Origin: Latrodectus hesperus
Taxonomy: Eukaryota; Arthropoda; Arachnida; Araneae; Theridiidae
NCBI GenBank assembly: GCA_037975125.1
Contig: CM075857.1
Coordinates: 72,931,345 to 72,995,344 of the forward strand
Length of the DNA stretch: 64,000 nucleotides
Reading direction: 5' to 3'
This document shows, piece after piece, positions 19,249 to 34,149 of this stretch. A program made the translations under genes and the position numbers. The number at the start of each line of letters is the position of its first letter. Positions within the stretch are counted from its first letter, which is position 1. The notes below the pieces were generated by a model. It did no database searches. It was not told the origin of the DNA and worked only from the letters and a program-made list of their open reading frames with translations.

Positions 19249-22029
19249 CTACCTATTTTTATTACCTAAATATCCTAAAATTTGTCTTCTAAATTTTATT
19301 CAGGAACATTTCAAAGGATAAACTTTACATACTTCCATTTCACTGACTTCTTTAGATAATGATTCTTAATAGAGTTTACTGGCTGTGGAATAAATAATGA
19401 ATTATTATTAGCATTACAAGAGACATCGTTTGAGCATGCTATATTCAGTATTGAACTGTATATTTTATAAAGGAAAGTTCAATAGAAGAGGAAGAAGAAA
19501 AGTATGTATTTTGAAACACACACAAAAATAAAACTTCGGAAATTACCTGAATCATATATAGAGAAACTTTCTGGCTGAAATGCATCATGAACGATAGTTA
19601 ATTTTACGCTAAATAATAGAGAATACTAAGAACTTTAGAAACAGATGATTAATGTATCAGATCTAGAGTTATGTGGGATTGGAATCCCTGTCTACTTCAA
19701 GAGAATTTTGTAAGCGTGGAAAAAGTATGATATAAAATGTTGTATTTAAGCCGAATTATAATTTAATTCTATCTGCCTTTATCATTTAATTAAATCTGTC
19801 TTACTATCTAAATCTAACCAATATATTCACAACTAAGAAACAAAGATAATGAAATAAGTTGACACCTTGCAGATATTCCACCATATATTCAATATCATTC
19901 AATGACTCATGTTGGCTTACAAAAGGTTATGTCCAATCTTGTTAAAATAGTTTCCCATAAATATACATTATCAATTTGGAACATACTCCCGCTTTCGTTT
20001 TTATCACTGAAGGTATACCTTCTGACCAACAAACAAATAAAATGAATTTGATTTCTAATAAATTTAAATGGGAAAATATCGTTTATTAATATGTTCTGAT
20101 ATAGTTAGTTGATATTACTGTGATAAGTAAGAAATCCCAACAAAGAAATTATGAAACGGAAATGTAAATATTCATTGAATGTTCTTGGTAATTATACATT
20201 TGGATTAGTATTTGTTTTCGTATTACACAATTTTTGAAGGCAAGAAGTTCAAAAATAAAGAACTTATTAGCCCAGTAATTTAATTCAAATTTTGCGTACA
20301 ACAATAATGATTTTTTTAATTAGAATTCTTTTTAAAATAGTATATAATTTACTATCACGATGGCAAGAAATTAATATAAATAATGATGGTAATTATAATT
20401 ATAAATAAAGTGTGCTCAAGATATGAAAAAAATATTATATATTGTTTCATTCTTAAAATGTGGTTTGATCTTTCCGATTATCAAAATATGTTTTTCTAAA
20501 CTTAATATCATTCATGTGTATAGTAAAATAGCAGTTAAATATCTATCTTGCTAGCATGATGTTTCCATTGGCAATAACAATATACGAACATGAAGAACGA
20601 AAATTGAAAAAAGCAAACATGAAGGATGCATTTACAAATATCTACGTAAAGCTGATATATTATAAAGTGCACCAGCATTTTGAAGGGGAATTATTAAATC
20701 TTATGTAAATACTTTAATTTTTTCAATTCAAGCTGAAGCATAACGTAAAATTTTAAATGAAACGGAAAAAAAACTAAAATCCAAACATGTCAATAAAATT
20801 TGATACCTACTATACAAACTTCATACTGCAGCTTTAATAAATGAGATCACAAAATTTCTTAATAAAAACATGAAGGTAAATACAGATATTTCTATAAGAG
20901 CATAGGGACAAAAAATAAAAAAAAATCAACATAACGTAAAATATTACAAAGTTAAAACAAATTCAAAATGAAGAACGTTTTCCAAAGACGTAAATAAAAA
21001 TATAAAGGTAAATAAAATCGTAATGGCAGAATAACACTGGAAAATTGACACATTTTTAATCTGCTTTTTGTCTATTTCTGTTTTGTATGATTTATTTTCA
21101 TTTTCCTTTTTTCTTAAAGCATACTGCAATAATTACCTTTCAATTTTGTCGTCATGCATCTCAAAAAACTTGAATGAATATTTTTCTGTACTATAGTAAG
21201 AACATTTTAATGAATTTGGACTAATGGGTATTGCATTTTTTAATAAATTTGTCTTCATTTCATTACTGATTCGTTTATAGTATCAATAATTAAACAAACC
21301 AAAATTATGTTTTCAGATAAAAAAATATTATATATTGTGCTAGAAAGAATTTCATTTACTGAATTTAGAAATATGAATTATTTAGATGCTAATTCATTGT
21401 TTGGGTCATGATAAAAAAAAATTATTTTGGAAGATCAGTTTTTGTAGGTATCAAAGAAGGTGAGAAATTGCTAGTATTATTGAGAATAAGTGGGAAAACC
21501 TGCAGTATTTTTTTAGGTTTCCGTTCAGTTAGATATCTTATTGTATTTATTCTAGTTTACATGATATGAGTAATAATAATATTTACTTTTGACATTTTTA
21601 AATAGAAGTAATATATCATACAATACTAATAATAACACTTAAATATTTATCAGAATATTTTTGATAGTTTTATTTATAAATAATCCTTAAATATAACATT
21701 TTCATTTTATATTTCTCGATAATGAAATGATATATTGCATTTTTGCCCATATCATTTATCTTGATTGTATTTCTCTCAATTCAAGTTTGTACTGGGATAC
21801 TTACATAAAATATAAAACATTGATAATTTTAATACGGTTTTCACAAGAAATGAAACTTCAATTTTATTTTTGAAAAATTATATTTAAAAATTACCATAAA
21901 AATTTAATACACTTAATTTTTTATGTATTTTTAAACTTACGAAATAGGAAAAATTAATTTAACACTTTTGAATTATAAAAAATATAATTAACAATGAATT
22001 ATTAAATTTTGCAGGAAAATTTTCTAAAG

Positions 22030-22088
22030 TCTATAATTAGTATAATTAATTAGTCTATAATTAGTGTAATAATATTTCTATAATTAGT
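22030..22088. repeat. Three spaced copies of tctataattagt
   Basis: Copies begin at 22030, 22054 and 22077, a period of 23-24 bp with diverged spacers. Confidence 0.65.
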
Positions 22089-22460
22089 CCAAAAAATTAT
22101 CATGATCAAAAACTATGAATGAAAGTTTCTTGTCTGCACTTATTTGAAAGATATTTTTTAAATATTAGATTTTAGTTATAATGTTGATAAATATATGCAT
22201 GAAACTTTAGTACGACTACTCAGCAACAGAATAATTTAAATGAGTAGAAAGCAGAGAGTGCTTTTTTTACATACCTTTCATATTATCTTAAAAAAATCAG
22301 TTTCAAAAGGGTTACTTTGCTTTTAACTCCAATTTTTTCTCTTAAATTGCGGTACTTATCTTTTCTACGCCCTTAAATCCCAAAAATCCTAAAAGGTTGG
22401 ATAGCATATTTCTGAACTGAATTGCAGTGATCTTCTTAGTGTAAGGTGAAAATAGGTTTT

Positions 22461-22461
<1 letters not shown>

Positions 22462-22493
<32 letters not shown>
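22462..22493. repeat. Poly(A) run of 32
   Basis: Pure A run. No AATAAA signal or coding sequence lies just upstream on the + strand, so a retrocopy tail is not supported; I treat it as a homopolymer. Confidence 0.85.
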
Positions 22494-22495
<2 letters not shown>

Positions 22496-22650
22496 ATTTT
22501 AAATTTCATAGTCAGTGAAAGCAGCTTTTTATTATAAATTTATAGAAACATATTTTTATTGTACTGGGATTTTTTATAAAGCAAATTAATAGGAAAAACT
22601 TAAAAAAGTATTTTTGTATTTTTAAAAGAGTTTAAAAAATCCTCCATCTA

Positions 22651-22820
<170 letters not shown>

Positions 22821-22999
22821 GAATAAAAAATAAACAATACAAAGAATAGAAGGAAATAATAATTACTATGTTTTCATCAGAAGAGAGATGGGCAGCTATG
22901 CAAATTAAACATGCTTTCTGACATACATAGATTATAAATATAAGATGTAAGTTTGTGTTCAAAAACTTATTTGACATACTTGCCGCAAAATTATTGAGC

Positions 23000-23950
23000 A
23001 AAGGGAACCTATTCTCTTTGAGGCGTAGCTTGTTCTAGTTTGGACTTTGTGCCATAAAACGAAACTAACTAGCTCACTATTTTATTTGATTAGTTTGTTA
23101 CAATTCATAATCTAAATACGGCGGAGACACCATATATGAATAACGTCTAATTACAACCTGTATCACAATACATTTTCAATTGGTAATAGATCATGTGACA
23201 TAAGGGTCCAGGGAAACATTCTGTTATTGAGCAGAACACATTGATTAATTCATGGTGTGTGTTAGATCACATATAAATGACATTTGGTATGCTCTTAAAG
23301 GTTTTAATAGATAGATTATGTCTTCAGAGAGCAGCGAGGTTATTGCATACCAGTTTTCCAGTTATACGTATCAGTTGTAAAATGTAATCATGCCATTTTC
23401 AATCAAACCCTATCTCGTTGTCATATGGTAAGTGACTCCTCAGTTATTTCCATATATGGGGCTGTCATGACATCACCATAAATTTCATACACGGAAGCTG
23501 TAAGTGCTTAAACAAAATGTGATTCACCTAAAAATACAAACTTAATGCTTTCGAAAAGATAATGATGTTCTTTCTCGACATCAGTTCAAGCGAAGGTACC
23601 TCTGCACTTAACAAATGAGATATTATGTAAGGGATGCCCTTAATAGGTTCTGAAATGTCAGTTGAAAAATGCCCTTACTCTAAATAAAATCAATAATAAT
23701 GTCTTGTAATCTCTGTAAACGGAAAGCATTTTGGCCCTAGTTAGAAGAGAAATTGATCAAATGAATTGTTTGTTGTATGCTGACGTCAATGTAACAGCAG
23801 CATTTATCTTTGGAAGGCGTATCATTCTCTTTTTCCCATCAATTTTGCATTTACCAGGTACAATGGATTCAAGTAGGGACGGATAAGTACCACTTTGCTC
23901 TTGAATTTAGGTATAGCGTATATTGTATAAATTATAGTAAACATTGACGC
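23000..23950. other. Unassigned island of more balanced composition
   Basis: About 950 bp with visibly higher GC than either side, dense in stop codons in all frames, so not an intact coding sequence. It includes a TGACGTCA-like core near 23781. No terminal repeats or tRNA-like head were found. It could be an old dispersed repeat or a non-coding functional element. Confidence 0.3.
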
Positions 23951-26113
23951 ATTTCCTGCATGAGACACTGTTGTTAAATTGTCAATTTGCTTAAAAAAAG
24001 CAGCTAATTTGATGAGAAAAGTAATAAACCTCTTAAATTCTAAGACTCATGAATAATACGGAACTTCTTAACGTCTTTTTAATATTTTTACAAAATTTTC
24101 TATCCTAAATTAAAGTTTGATATAGTTTCTAACACTGCTAGTTATCAAGCTAAAAGTCAAAAGCTGTTTCACATTTAAACTTCTCGTCGAGATTGTCATT
24201 CAGAAAGATTTTTCTAAAAATGTAGAGATGTATTGCACTAATAAAATTCTTGAACATTCTCAAGAGAACACTCACTCCAGATTAAAAAAATGAAGAATCC
24301 ACTTTTCATTTTGTAAAATTGGAAGTGTTTTGATTGATTATTTACCAGGATAATAAAGTTGTGCTAATATTAGCCATGTTGATCTTGAAAGTGCACATTT
24401 TAGAAAAAAAAACGTACTTATTTATTTGTTAAGCTTTTTGATTAATGAGAATTGTAATTTTCAAACTACATAGTATTAATCATCAATTAGTCTTAATAGA
24501 AAAAAGGCAATTCTTTCTCTATAAATATTAAATTTTTTAAAACTATATAAAACATTTCAGTCTTGTTGTAAATATATTTCTTTCGCTTAAAAGATCATTT
24601 TTAATTTTGTAAGTATGCTTAATCAATAAATATACTCTAAATATTAGAATTTATACAGAATATAATTATTAATTCGATGTAAATTTCAAGCCATAATATA
24701 ATATAAGGTTATCAATTAAATACCAATAAGCTTCAAATGAGTGTCATTTCAATTCAAATAAATCTCAATGATATTGGACAGTTATGTTTTAGAGTGATGA
24801 TATTTTACCCTTTTGTTCCTTTCGTGTATTCATCTAACAAAGCAATTTCTATTGTTCAAAATTATTTGCTAACATCTGCTTAATTCCCCTTCCAGGATGG
24901 CTTGGCTTTGTTAACTTATAAATTCAAGCATTATCTTTCAAAAGCTTTTAAAATTTGCTATCAATCAAGTAGTTCAAACAAAATGACCATCATAATGAAC
25001 TCTGGTTATAAATGCATTTACACTAGTTTAATAAACAGAAACAATACTCCGTTATAAAATATAAACTCTCTTATATAATAGTGACGCTTATATATTCTCA
25101 ACTTGATTTAAAATACTTATTATGCATTTTTTCCTATAATTCAGAATATATTTCATTTATAAATAAATTAATTATCAACTGGAATATATTAACTCATATC
25201 AATTAACTAAGTACATACACAAATTACTCACTTTTTAATTTATTCTCCCTGCACCTTTTATTATTAACTATTTATCATGACTGGATGTTTCTAAATTATC
25301 AGAATTGATTTGTTAATTATGAATATTGTTTAATATTTCTAAAAATTAAATATACTTCATTATTTTATTATATATATATATATATATTTTACTATATAAC
25401 TGACATTTTTGCATACGTGCACTCTAAAATAGTTGATATGTGTTATAATATTTATAAAATATACTTTGATGCAAGTATGCAGTTTAATACTGAATTTCTT
25501 TCTTTCTTCTGCATATATATATGAAGAACCAAGAATTTAAGCGAATTGCTAAAAGTGGCCTTTGGTAAAGATTGGCTTAGGCAATCAAAAATAAATATAT
25601 AATTGATTGATTGTGAGAAATACATATTTTTTGAATAATTTGTTAAATAAATTATTTTTTTCAAATTTACATTATATTTAAAACACTACTTAATTGGTGT
25701 TAAAATATTTTTCAATGGAACTATTTATGTCATTCACTCTGCTCATAACATTTCAATGCATTTTTAACTTGGGAAGGACAGAAATTGTAATGAAAAATTT
25801 ACACGAGAGCGAACTCATATAATATTCCTTATGAATTGAAAGATAAAAGACGTGTGACAGTATATTTTGTGTTACAATGCTAAGTATATCAATAAATATT
25901 AAGCGTAACCATATTATTTATTATATTATTGAAAGAATGTCATAGGTTTTTGAAAATAAAAATAATTTTACGAATTTTGTCTTAATGTCTATTCATATGA
26001 AATTTAAATGCAGCTTGAACTTCATATTGTAAATATAAATTGTTAAAAGTATGATATCACTATATGTAAAATGTCGTATAATTTTTATGCGGAATTTCTT
26101 AGAATAAATACTA
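23951..26113. other. AT-rich intergenic DNA, no gene seen
   Basis: No frame with recognisable content. A very short AT run lies at about 25369-25386. Confidence 0.55.
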
Positions 26114-26357
<244 letters not shown>

Positions 26358-26360
<3 letters not shown>

Positions 26361-28235
26361 TTTAAGTTATTACATTAGTTTAAGGCAATCTTTATCCGCA
26401 GCTCACTGTACTTTACAAAAATATTTCTTAAAAAACACAAAATATTTTTTTCAAAACAAATGCGTAGTATCTACTTGCAGAGTTAAAACCATTAACAAAT
26501 AAACAAATATCTATATTTAATGAAACAAATAATTCTTTGGCTTATATAAAATATTTCAGTAAGAGAAATTTTTTTTAAATTTAAATTATGATTTATCTAT
26601 CATTTTAATATGCTTAATGTATATTTTGTATAAATATATTTATAATTATTTGATTTAAAATTTACCTATGAAATTCTACATTAAAAATAGGAAATTCTAG
26701 TTTTAAATGTTTAATTCAACTAAGAGAACATATACATAATACAAGGTTAATTTTTAAAATAATGTTTTCCATTGTTAGAACTAAGTAAATATTTATTTTC
26801 AGAGATGTGAATTCTCATATTTTAAGTCTAATTTTTAATTAGTTAAAACACAAATTAGAATAAAAATATACTACCAAATCTATTAACAATTCACATATTA
26901 ATGTTTAATACGATTTCTTCGGAAAAAAGAGCAAAAATCAATTCTGTTATTGAAAATATATCTACTAGTGTTTACATTGTAATAAGACTTTGATACACGT
27001 TTCTTATTTTTCAGATACAATGGAAATATTCATCATACGATGAATATATTAGTTAATATATTTACGATGGAATATAATTTTCCAATTATTTATTATATTA
27101 TTGAAAATTAAAGTATCAAGTTTATTTTTAATGCTTAATTTGTATTAATATTTGTGAAAATATGTAGCATGATCAAAAAATTATTAAGACCAATAAACTT
27201 TGAAAACCACGATACATTTTCTTACTTATATCAATGATGAATTTTCTTTTTTGCAATCATCCCCTAAAGCAACTGGAAAAGTTATCCACTACGTATCTTT
27301 CAGCCATTTTTTGTGACTGGCATTCAAAGAAGCGACCTTACCTTTTCTAATACACCCCTCTTCCATTTTTCAGTTTTTTATATACTTCTTTCTTATTTAC
27401 CGTTCTCTAGACTCTTCATCGTTTCCATTTTTCTATTTCTGCAGGCTTTAGGTTTTCTCAGCATCCTCATCAACTCTTTTTTTCTACTCTTCCTAATCCC
27501 TGGAGTTGGTAGATGAGGAAAGCATTTTATGCTTGGGAGAATTGAGAAAAAGATTCGTATTCCCACAAGTAAAGAAAATTCGATTAAATATGAATGATTG
27601 GAGATAGAGTGAATGAAATGAGTGTTTGAATGTAGAAAAATGAATAAAAGAAGAAAAAAGGGAATCGTATACGCGTGATGAATATAATATTTATAACTAA
27701 CGAAAAAAAGTTTTCTTTTAGCTGGTCTGTTTTGACAAATATATAAACTTCCTGTGTGACAGGTGTAATAAAAAGTTGATGAAAAATAAATATCATTTTA
27801 TTGGGTATTAATAGTGTTGATCATTATGCTTTTATATTTTCTTAGATAAATATTTTAATTGATATTTTTATTGGTTATCCAATTTCTTCCCATTAAAAAA
27901 AGCTGAATATTTTTGTTATATTTTGTACTAAACAAAAAAAAACTAAGTAATGAAGACATAATACGTTAAACACATTTAAAAATGATTAATTTTGTAATAA
28001 AAAACTAAGTAATTTATGAAAAGTAATTTTGTTCATTAATATTGATAGTTATGATTTCGATTTTAATATAATTTTTAAAATAGAAAAAAATAATAAAGCA
28101 TCTTTGATTTTAACGCAATTCTAAAAATAGAGAAGTAAAAATAAACAAGATAATTTTAATCTAAAAAGAATATAATCATAAATTCTTCAAATATTCTGTC
28201 TATTGCTTCATTAAATACTCATAAATAAATGCAAA
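26358..28235. other. AT-rich intergenic DNA with a pyrimidine-rich tract
   Basis: No gene seen. A strongly pyrimidine-biased tract at about 27340-27500 produces a hydrophobic pseudo-frame (67 codons), which I do not accept as coding. Confidence 0.5.
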
Positions 28236-28237
28236 TA

Positions 28238-28265
28238 CACTACTGGCCATTAAAATTGCTACACC
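28238..28265 (+). repeat. Left terminal inverted repeat of Tc1-like element
   Basis: 28 bp, exact reverse complement of 29618-29645. It is preceded by the TA target duplication. Confidence 0.95.
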
Positions 28266-28470
28266 AGGAAAGCGGCACACTACGCACGTGAAATTTGACA
28301 TGACAGGTAGAACTTGCTGTGATATGCAAATGATTAGATTTTCAGCGCATTCATACAAAGCAGGCGACAGTAGCGATATCTACAATGTGTATAAAACCAG
28401 AGGTTTGACAGCAGTTTTCTCATACTCAATTTCCGTTTCAACGTTGTTTTCGGCAAAGAAAGTTGTAGTA

Positions 28471-29510
28471 ATGCCTCGTGTAAGAAGAAGAAATGCCTAT
28501 CAGCAAGTGTCTGACTTTGATCGAGGAAGGATTATAGCCTACCGGGATTGCGGTTTATCGTACCGCAATATTGCTGCTCGTGTCGGTCGAGACCCCATCA
28601 CTGTTAGCAGAATATGGAATCGATGGGTTCAGGACAATCATACGGAACGTCATGCAGGATCTCAGCGACCCCCCATCACTAACAGCAGAGAAGACAGACA
28701 TATTATCCGCATGGTCACAAGGGATCGTACAGCCACGTCACGAACCCTGAGTCAAGAAATGGTGTCATTTGCAAGGCAACAAGTTTCTGCTCGAACAGTT
28801 CGATGACGTTTGGAGCAGAATGAATTGTCTGCACGGCGACCATGGCCGCGGCTACCATTGACGCTGCGTCACAGACAAGAGCGTCTTCAATGGTGTGATC
28901 AGCGACGAACCTGGACACGGGAATGGCATCACGTCATCTTTACAGATGAATCTCGGTTCTGTATACAGGACCATGATGGCCGCATCCATGTTTGGAGGCA
29001 TCGTGTAGAACGCGCATTGCCAGTTTGCATTGGACATCGCCATACTGACACATCTGCTGGAGTGATGGTATGGGGTGCCATTGGATACACGTCTCGATCA
29101 CCTCTGGTCGCATTACCGGTACTTTGAACAGCAACCTTCACATTTCCGATGTGTTAAGGCCCGTGGAACTGCCTTATCTTCGAGGCTTCCCTAATGCTTT
29201 GTTTCAACAGGATATTGCACGACCGCATGTTGCCCGTACTGTTCTGAACTTCCTTGATACAGAACAGGTTCGATTGTTACCCTGGACAGCACGTTCTCCT
29301 GATCTGTGACCAATTGAGAACGTGTGGTCAATGGTTGTTGAGCGATTGGCACGCCATCATTCACCATCCACTACTGTCGATGAACTGTGGCATAGTGTTG
29401 AAACTGCAAGGACTGAGATCCCCGTACATGCCATACAATCTCTGTTTGACTCTATGCCTAGGCGGATAAATGCTGTTATTGCAGTTAGAGGTGGCTGCTC
29501 TGGGTACTGA
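28471..29510 (+). pseudogene. Tc1-family transposase pseudogene (DD34E)
   Basis: The protein, about 346 residues when intact, would cut and rejoin the element at its ends. The start is the ATG at 28471, giving MPRVRRR. The N-terminal third has the paired-type double helix-turn-helix (FDRGRIIAYRDCGLSYRNIA, then VSRIWNRW) and a GSQRPP linker. The catalytic half has D in IFTDES (28945-28947), D in FQQD (29211-29213) and E in PIENVW (29316-29318), with 34 positions between the last two: the DD34E signature. The frame ends naturally with GCSGY and TGA at 29510. Three lesions kill it: a TGA at 28804-28806 (probably CGA to TGA), a one-base deletion beside 29109 after SPLV, and a TGA at 29307-29309 just before the catalytic E. 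FQQD is also followed by I where family members normally have N. The remaining sequence reads cleanly, so decay is recent or moderate. Confidence 0.95.
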
Positions 29511-29617
29511 TTTCTCAATATCTATACATCCTAATTTCCTGTAAACCTAATCACTTGTTCTTTCCACTATAATGTATGTGTCCAATAAATATCGTTCTGT
29601 TATTTGCATTACTTCTA

Positions 29618-29762
<145 letters not shown>

Positions 29763-32700
29763 ATAATTAATCGATAAAATATTGCGAATTCATATTGCTT
29801 GATATCGCGCCCAAACAATTACGTAACAAGTTGTTAGTTTAGTTTGATATATTTTAAGGCATTATTTTCAAAATCCGAACATCGTATTCAGTATGAAAAC
29901 TTGCAGTCTAATATGCCTCAAGTTATTCCTTGAAATAGCTTTCTTACGACTCATTTCAAAGACTTTCTCATATTGTTCATAAACATACTTTTCATACATG
30001 TCGGAGAAAAACAACTGCAACATAAGCATTCAAAATTTGAATTTTTAACCAAATATTTCACTCATTTGTTCACATCATAAAATCATGTCTGTGAATAGTT
30101 AATTGTCTATTGATAACTTAAATACTTCAAAAAGTCTCAGTATAACGGTTTCCAAGTTTCCGGGCTTTTATCTATTAGTGAAAAATGTAAAATTCATTAA
30201 TTTAGGAGATGTTAAAACCATATAAGCAAATTTGAAAAAAAGGAATAGTAGAATATATTCTCATGTTGTGAATGCTTTTTTCCGATGCTAGTACATGAGT
30301 ATGATTAAATTAAAAGGAGTCTATTGATTCTTCAAATTTTAACTTTAAAAAAGTCTTATTCTATTTTGACAATGTTTGTCAATCAGTTCCTGTAAGATAT
30401 TACGCAAATACAAAGGACATTTGATAAATTATGAGTTATCAAAAAGATTTTGAAGACTGAAAAAAAATTGTAAAACGTCAACACATTTAACACAATATGT
30501 GTAAGCTCAGATAAATGTTAAAAATACATAACTGGGCATTTAAATCAACGAAGTAAAAAATTGGTTTAAAATTAAGCTATTCAAAGAATTATATTTCCTC
30601 CCTATAAAAACTTAATAATTAAAATTTATGCAAAGGTAAGTATCTCAATACCTCGAATAAAGAAAAATATAAAAATGTTTTAATTTTTATTTGATTTACG
30701 ACTATAAATTAACCATTTAGATTAAATAAATGCCCATACACTTTTTTCAAATTTTAAACTATATCAAAAAATAAAAATAAAATGATATTTATAGTAATTA
30801 AAATTACCGCCAAGTTCAAGGTTAAACATTTTTAACATTTGTGTTGGAATATAAAAGTCTTTTTCTTTTAGTTTAAGATTTATGAGGAAAGTTCCTGTCC
30901 AATATTTTGTGATAGTAAATAATGAAACAACTAAAATATCGATATCTTCAAAATATTTTATCACAAGAAAGAAGCAAAAAGAGAAAAATAATAGAAATCA
31001 TTCCAGAAGTGTTATCTGATACTTTGAAAGTATCAAATACCTTTCTTCAAGAATGTTTATTTATCTTTCCAAAGCTATGAAAATACATAACTTTTTTTTT
31101 TATTTTAAATGTATTCTGCATAACGATACAAGATCAATCATGAATATTGACTCGTATATGCTGAAATTATTAATTTAATAAGTGAAGATAATTTCATCTA
31201 TTCAAATAATGTTTAACTAATTAAAAACTTTATTTTGCTTCATATTATATATTAAACAAACTGTATTAAATAATTTGGTAAGCAAATTAAACAATATGAT
31301 ATATTATCTGTAACCCTCAATGCTATTGATCCACTAGCACATTCTTTTTATCAAGAGATATGAGACGCTCAATAAAAGAGCTTGTCAATAGTGATGACTC
31401 TTGTGAAGACTTCTCGGACAGCATTGATATTTTATCTACACAATTCATTTTTATCAATAAGTTCATGGCAATATTTTTCTGGATTATTTTATCAATATTT
31501 ATCGCCTTTTGTTTTACATATAATAGAGGATTTAAAATATGTTAGAGAAAACTGAACTTTAATGAGTATAATTGTGTTTAAAAGGAAATGTTTTGATTTA
31601 TGTTGCTGGTGTTAATCCTTCAAATAAATAAACTAAGCAATCTTTATATCATTGAAATTAAATATTTGTGTATGTAAAAATTATGTATAAAACATTAATT
31701 AAATCTTTTACAAAAGGGATAAGATTTTAAAATTAAAGTTTTATTTTTGCCATTGAAATCTATATTTAGTGTAGTAATTTGGAAAAATAACTGAATTTCT
31801 ATCAAATTGTGGCACAATATCTATCAAAAATATTCTTAATTTTCTAAGACAAATTTAATTATTTTGTCATGAAAAGTGCTCTCATTTCTACTTGTATGAA
31901 TAGGACACCACAAATCTAATATAAAATTGTGTAAATAATTTTGTACAGTCAAAGAAATTTTATTTTGATACTTAAAAATCAGATAAACATTATATTAAAT
32001 AATTAAAAATATTTTATCATTACATTTAATTCTTAATCACATTTAGATAGCTTACACATCATTTGAGTTATATCTCAAGTCATCATTTCTTAAAATTGAT
32101 AAAAAAAATATTCAAATTTTGGTTTATTCGAAAGACAAAATCCAAAAAAATCGAAATTTTGATTTTGTCATATGATTAAAAACCACAACTAGTTTACATA
32201 CTTTGCAATTTGATTATAAAAATATATAATATCAATTAGCAATAAGCGAAATCATCAAAAATTAATTCTTTAAAGGCATTACAGTAGGCAATACGCATAT
32301 TTTCATGCAGATTAAAACCAGAAATAAGTGATTTTTCAATTTTATTTATTAAAATAACAAGTGCATAAGCAATATAACATGAATGAATATATTTTATATT
32401 TATATATAATTTGCTAATTAATATAAGAAATTAATGTATATTGTGTAAAATGAAATAAATTAGAATTTAAAAGAAGTGCTACAGTTTTAAAAATTTTAAA
32501 TATATGAGTATAAAATTTATATATTACAACTGAAGTAAAATTTTAGTTTTATACCAGTTTTATAAATTTAAAAGTTTCGTTATAAGTTTTTTTTACTTTA
32601 AAAATTCTGAAAAAAATCATACTAGGGAAATTAATGTCATACAAAACGTAGAACACAGAAATCATAAAATAAAAATTTTAAAAATCATTTAAGTTTAAAA

Positions 32701-33529
32701 ATATATAGTGTATTTTAAGAAATGTATATAGTTTATACTCCAATATATTCTGTTTTGTATTGTAAACACATCAAATAATGTTATGGTTGTTTAGTTTTAA
32801 TATATTCTGAGAATATGGTATTGCTTATAATAAAAGTTATTTTAATGCTTTATCAAGCTGTTAGAAAACTCCCTTGCAAAATGTAAATTTAATTTACATA
32901 TTGAGTGTGGAGTCTCTTAAAATAAATTACTAAAAATGTTAATGTATTTTAAAACACCATGAAAAATATTGCAATCGTATCACTCTACGTATTGAGCATA
33001 AATAACATGACTTAAAATTCAAACAGTATTAAATAATATTTAAAGAAAATTCACAAATAAATTCGTTAAAAATGCCTCAGATAATGATTTCAAATACGCT
33101 AAGGAATTAATTCAAAAGACAATTTTGTTTGCTTTAATTTTGCTTGGCTGTTGATTTAATGAAAAACTGCTTAAAAATGTGTTGATAAATTGTGTATGAT
33201 TATAATGAGTTACACAAAGTATGCATGAAGTTTTATAAATAAATGTGCATCTATGTAATTCATATCTAAAAAATATTTTCGAAATAGTTGAGAGAGAGAG
33301 GAATATTTGCTAAATTTATAATAGACGGAAGGAAATTGAGTAACTTAGTGTAAATTTATTTTATAAATGCGTAAAGATTTATAATTTTTCTTTACTTTAA
33401 TTTCCATTTTCAAGTTTTGAAAAGAACTCTACTTCTATAATAGGGAATAAAGGTTTTTCTGTTTTTTTGTGTAAGATATGAAAATATTAGCATACTTTTT
33501 AAATATCTATTAAATAAGATTGAGAAATG
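29763..33529. other. AT-rich intergenic DNA, no gene seen
   Basis: Only short motif-free frames and no structured repeats noted. A short (GA)n run lies near 33290. Confidence 0.55.
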
Positions 33530-33770
33530 CTTCAGGCTGTATGGTGGTTTTCGGCTGTCATCTAGTGGGCATGTGTTTTAATCTCGAATAAGAAAAATAT
33601 GTAAAACTATTAAAAACGTCGGAGTTTCTGCCCATAAAATATCCCCGTTTCAATAGAAAGCTGCGCTCTCTTCTGTTCCTGTCGATGTGTCATTGCCTTC
33701 ATCAATAAATGCTCTCTACTTCTACTTCTTTGTCATTTCTCATGTACATACTAAAGAGGCACAGGATAAA
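33530..33770. other. Small GC-richer patch, possibly an LTR remnant
   Basis: More balanced composition with CT-rich runs around a canonical AATAAA at about 33704, followed by TC-rich sequence. That is the kind of arrangement seen in LTR R regions. No ends or flanking duplications were identified. Confidence 0.2.
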
Positions 33771-34149
33771 AAATAACAACTAACATACATGTCTGCTTGT
33801 ATTTTATGTAAAATATTTCTTCAAAAGACACTAAAATCTTTTATAGTAATTGTTAAAAATATATGATAAAAAATTTATGAAAATTGAAATTAAAAAGGTT
33901 TACATCTGTATGACACAGTGTGCAAATACTTAAAATAATAATACAGCAGCAAGATTCATACTAAATTATGCATTTCATGTAAAAAGTTAAAATGAAATTG
34001 TACGTTGATAAAATGAACAATATTCTGAGTCAATAAAATTTATTGATGTTTGTTAAGCAAAATCAATAAGTTTAGCATTAAGAATAGCTTAAATTACTAG
34101 ATGGATTTATAAAGTAATCCAAAATTAAACAAAGTGATTCAAAAATTAT

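Larger units (their letters stand above)
15970..22461. other. AT-rich intergenic DNA, no gene seen
   Basis: No supported gene over about 6.5 kb. Only small local repeats are present and are listed separately. Confidence 0.55.

Noticed and set aside
22300..22493. Processed retrocopy ending in a 32-A tail
   Set aside because: No AATAAA upstream, no coding sequence and no flanking duplication found.
27313..27516. 67-codon hydrophobic frame that looks like a small membrane protein
   Set aside because: The hydrophobicity comes from a pyrimidine-rich tract (Phe, Leu and Ser codons); there is no motif or supporting signal.
28852..29141. Several minus-strand frames inside the Tc1-like element
   Set aside because: They are antisense shadows of the transposase; the DDE motifs and terminal GCSGY are all on the + strand.
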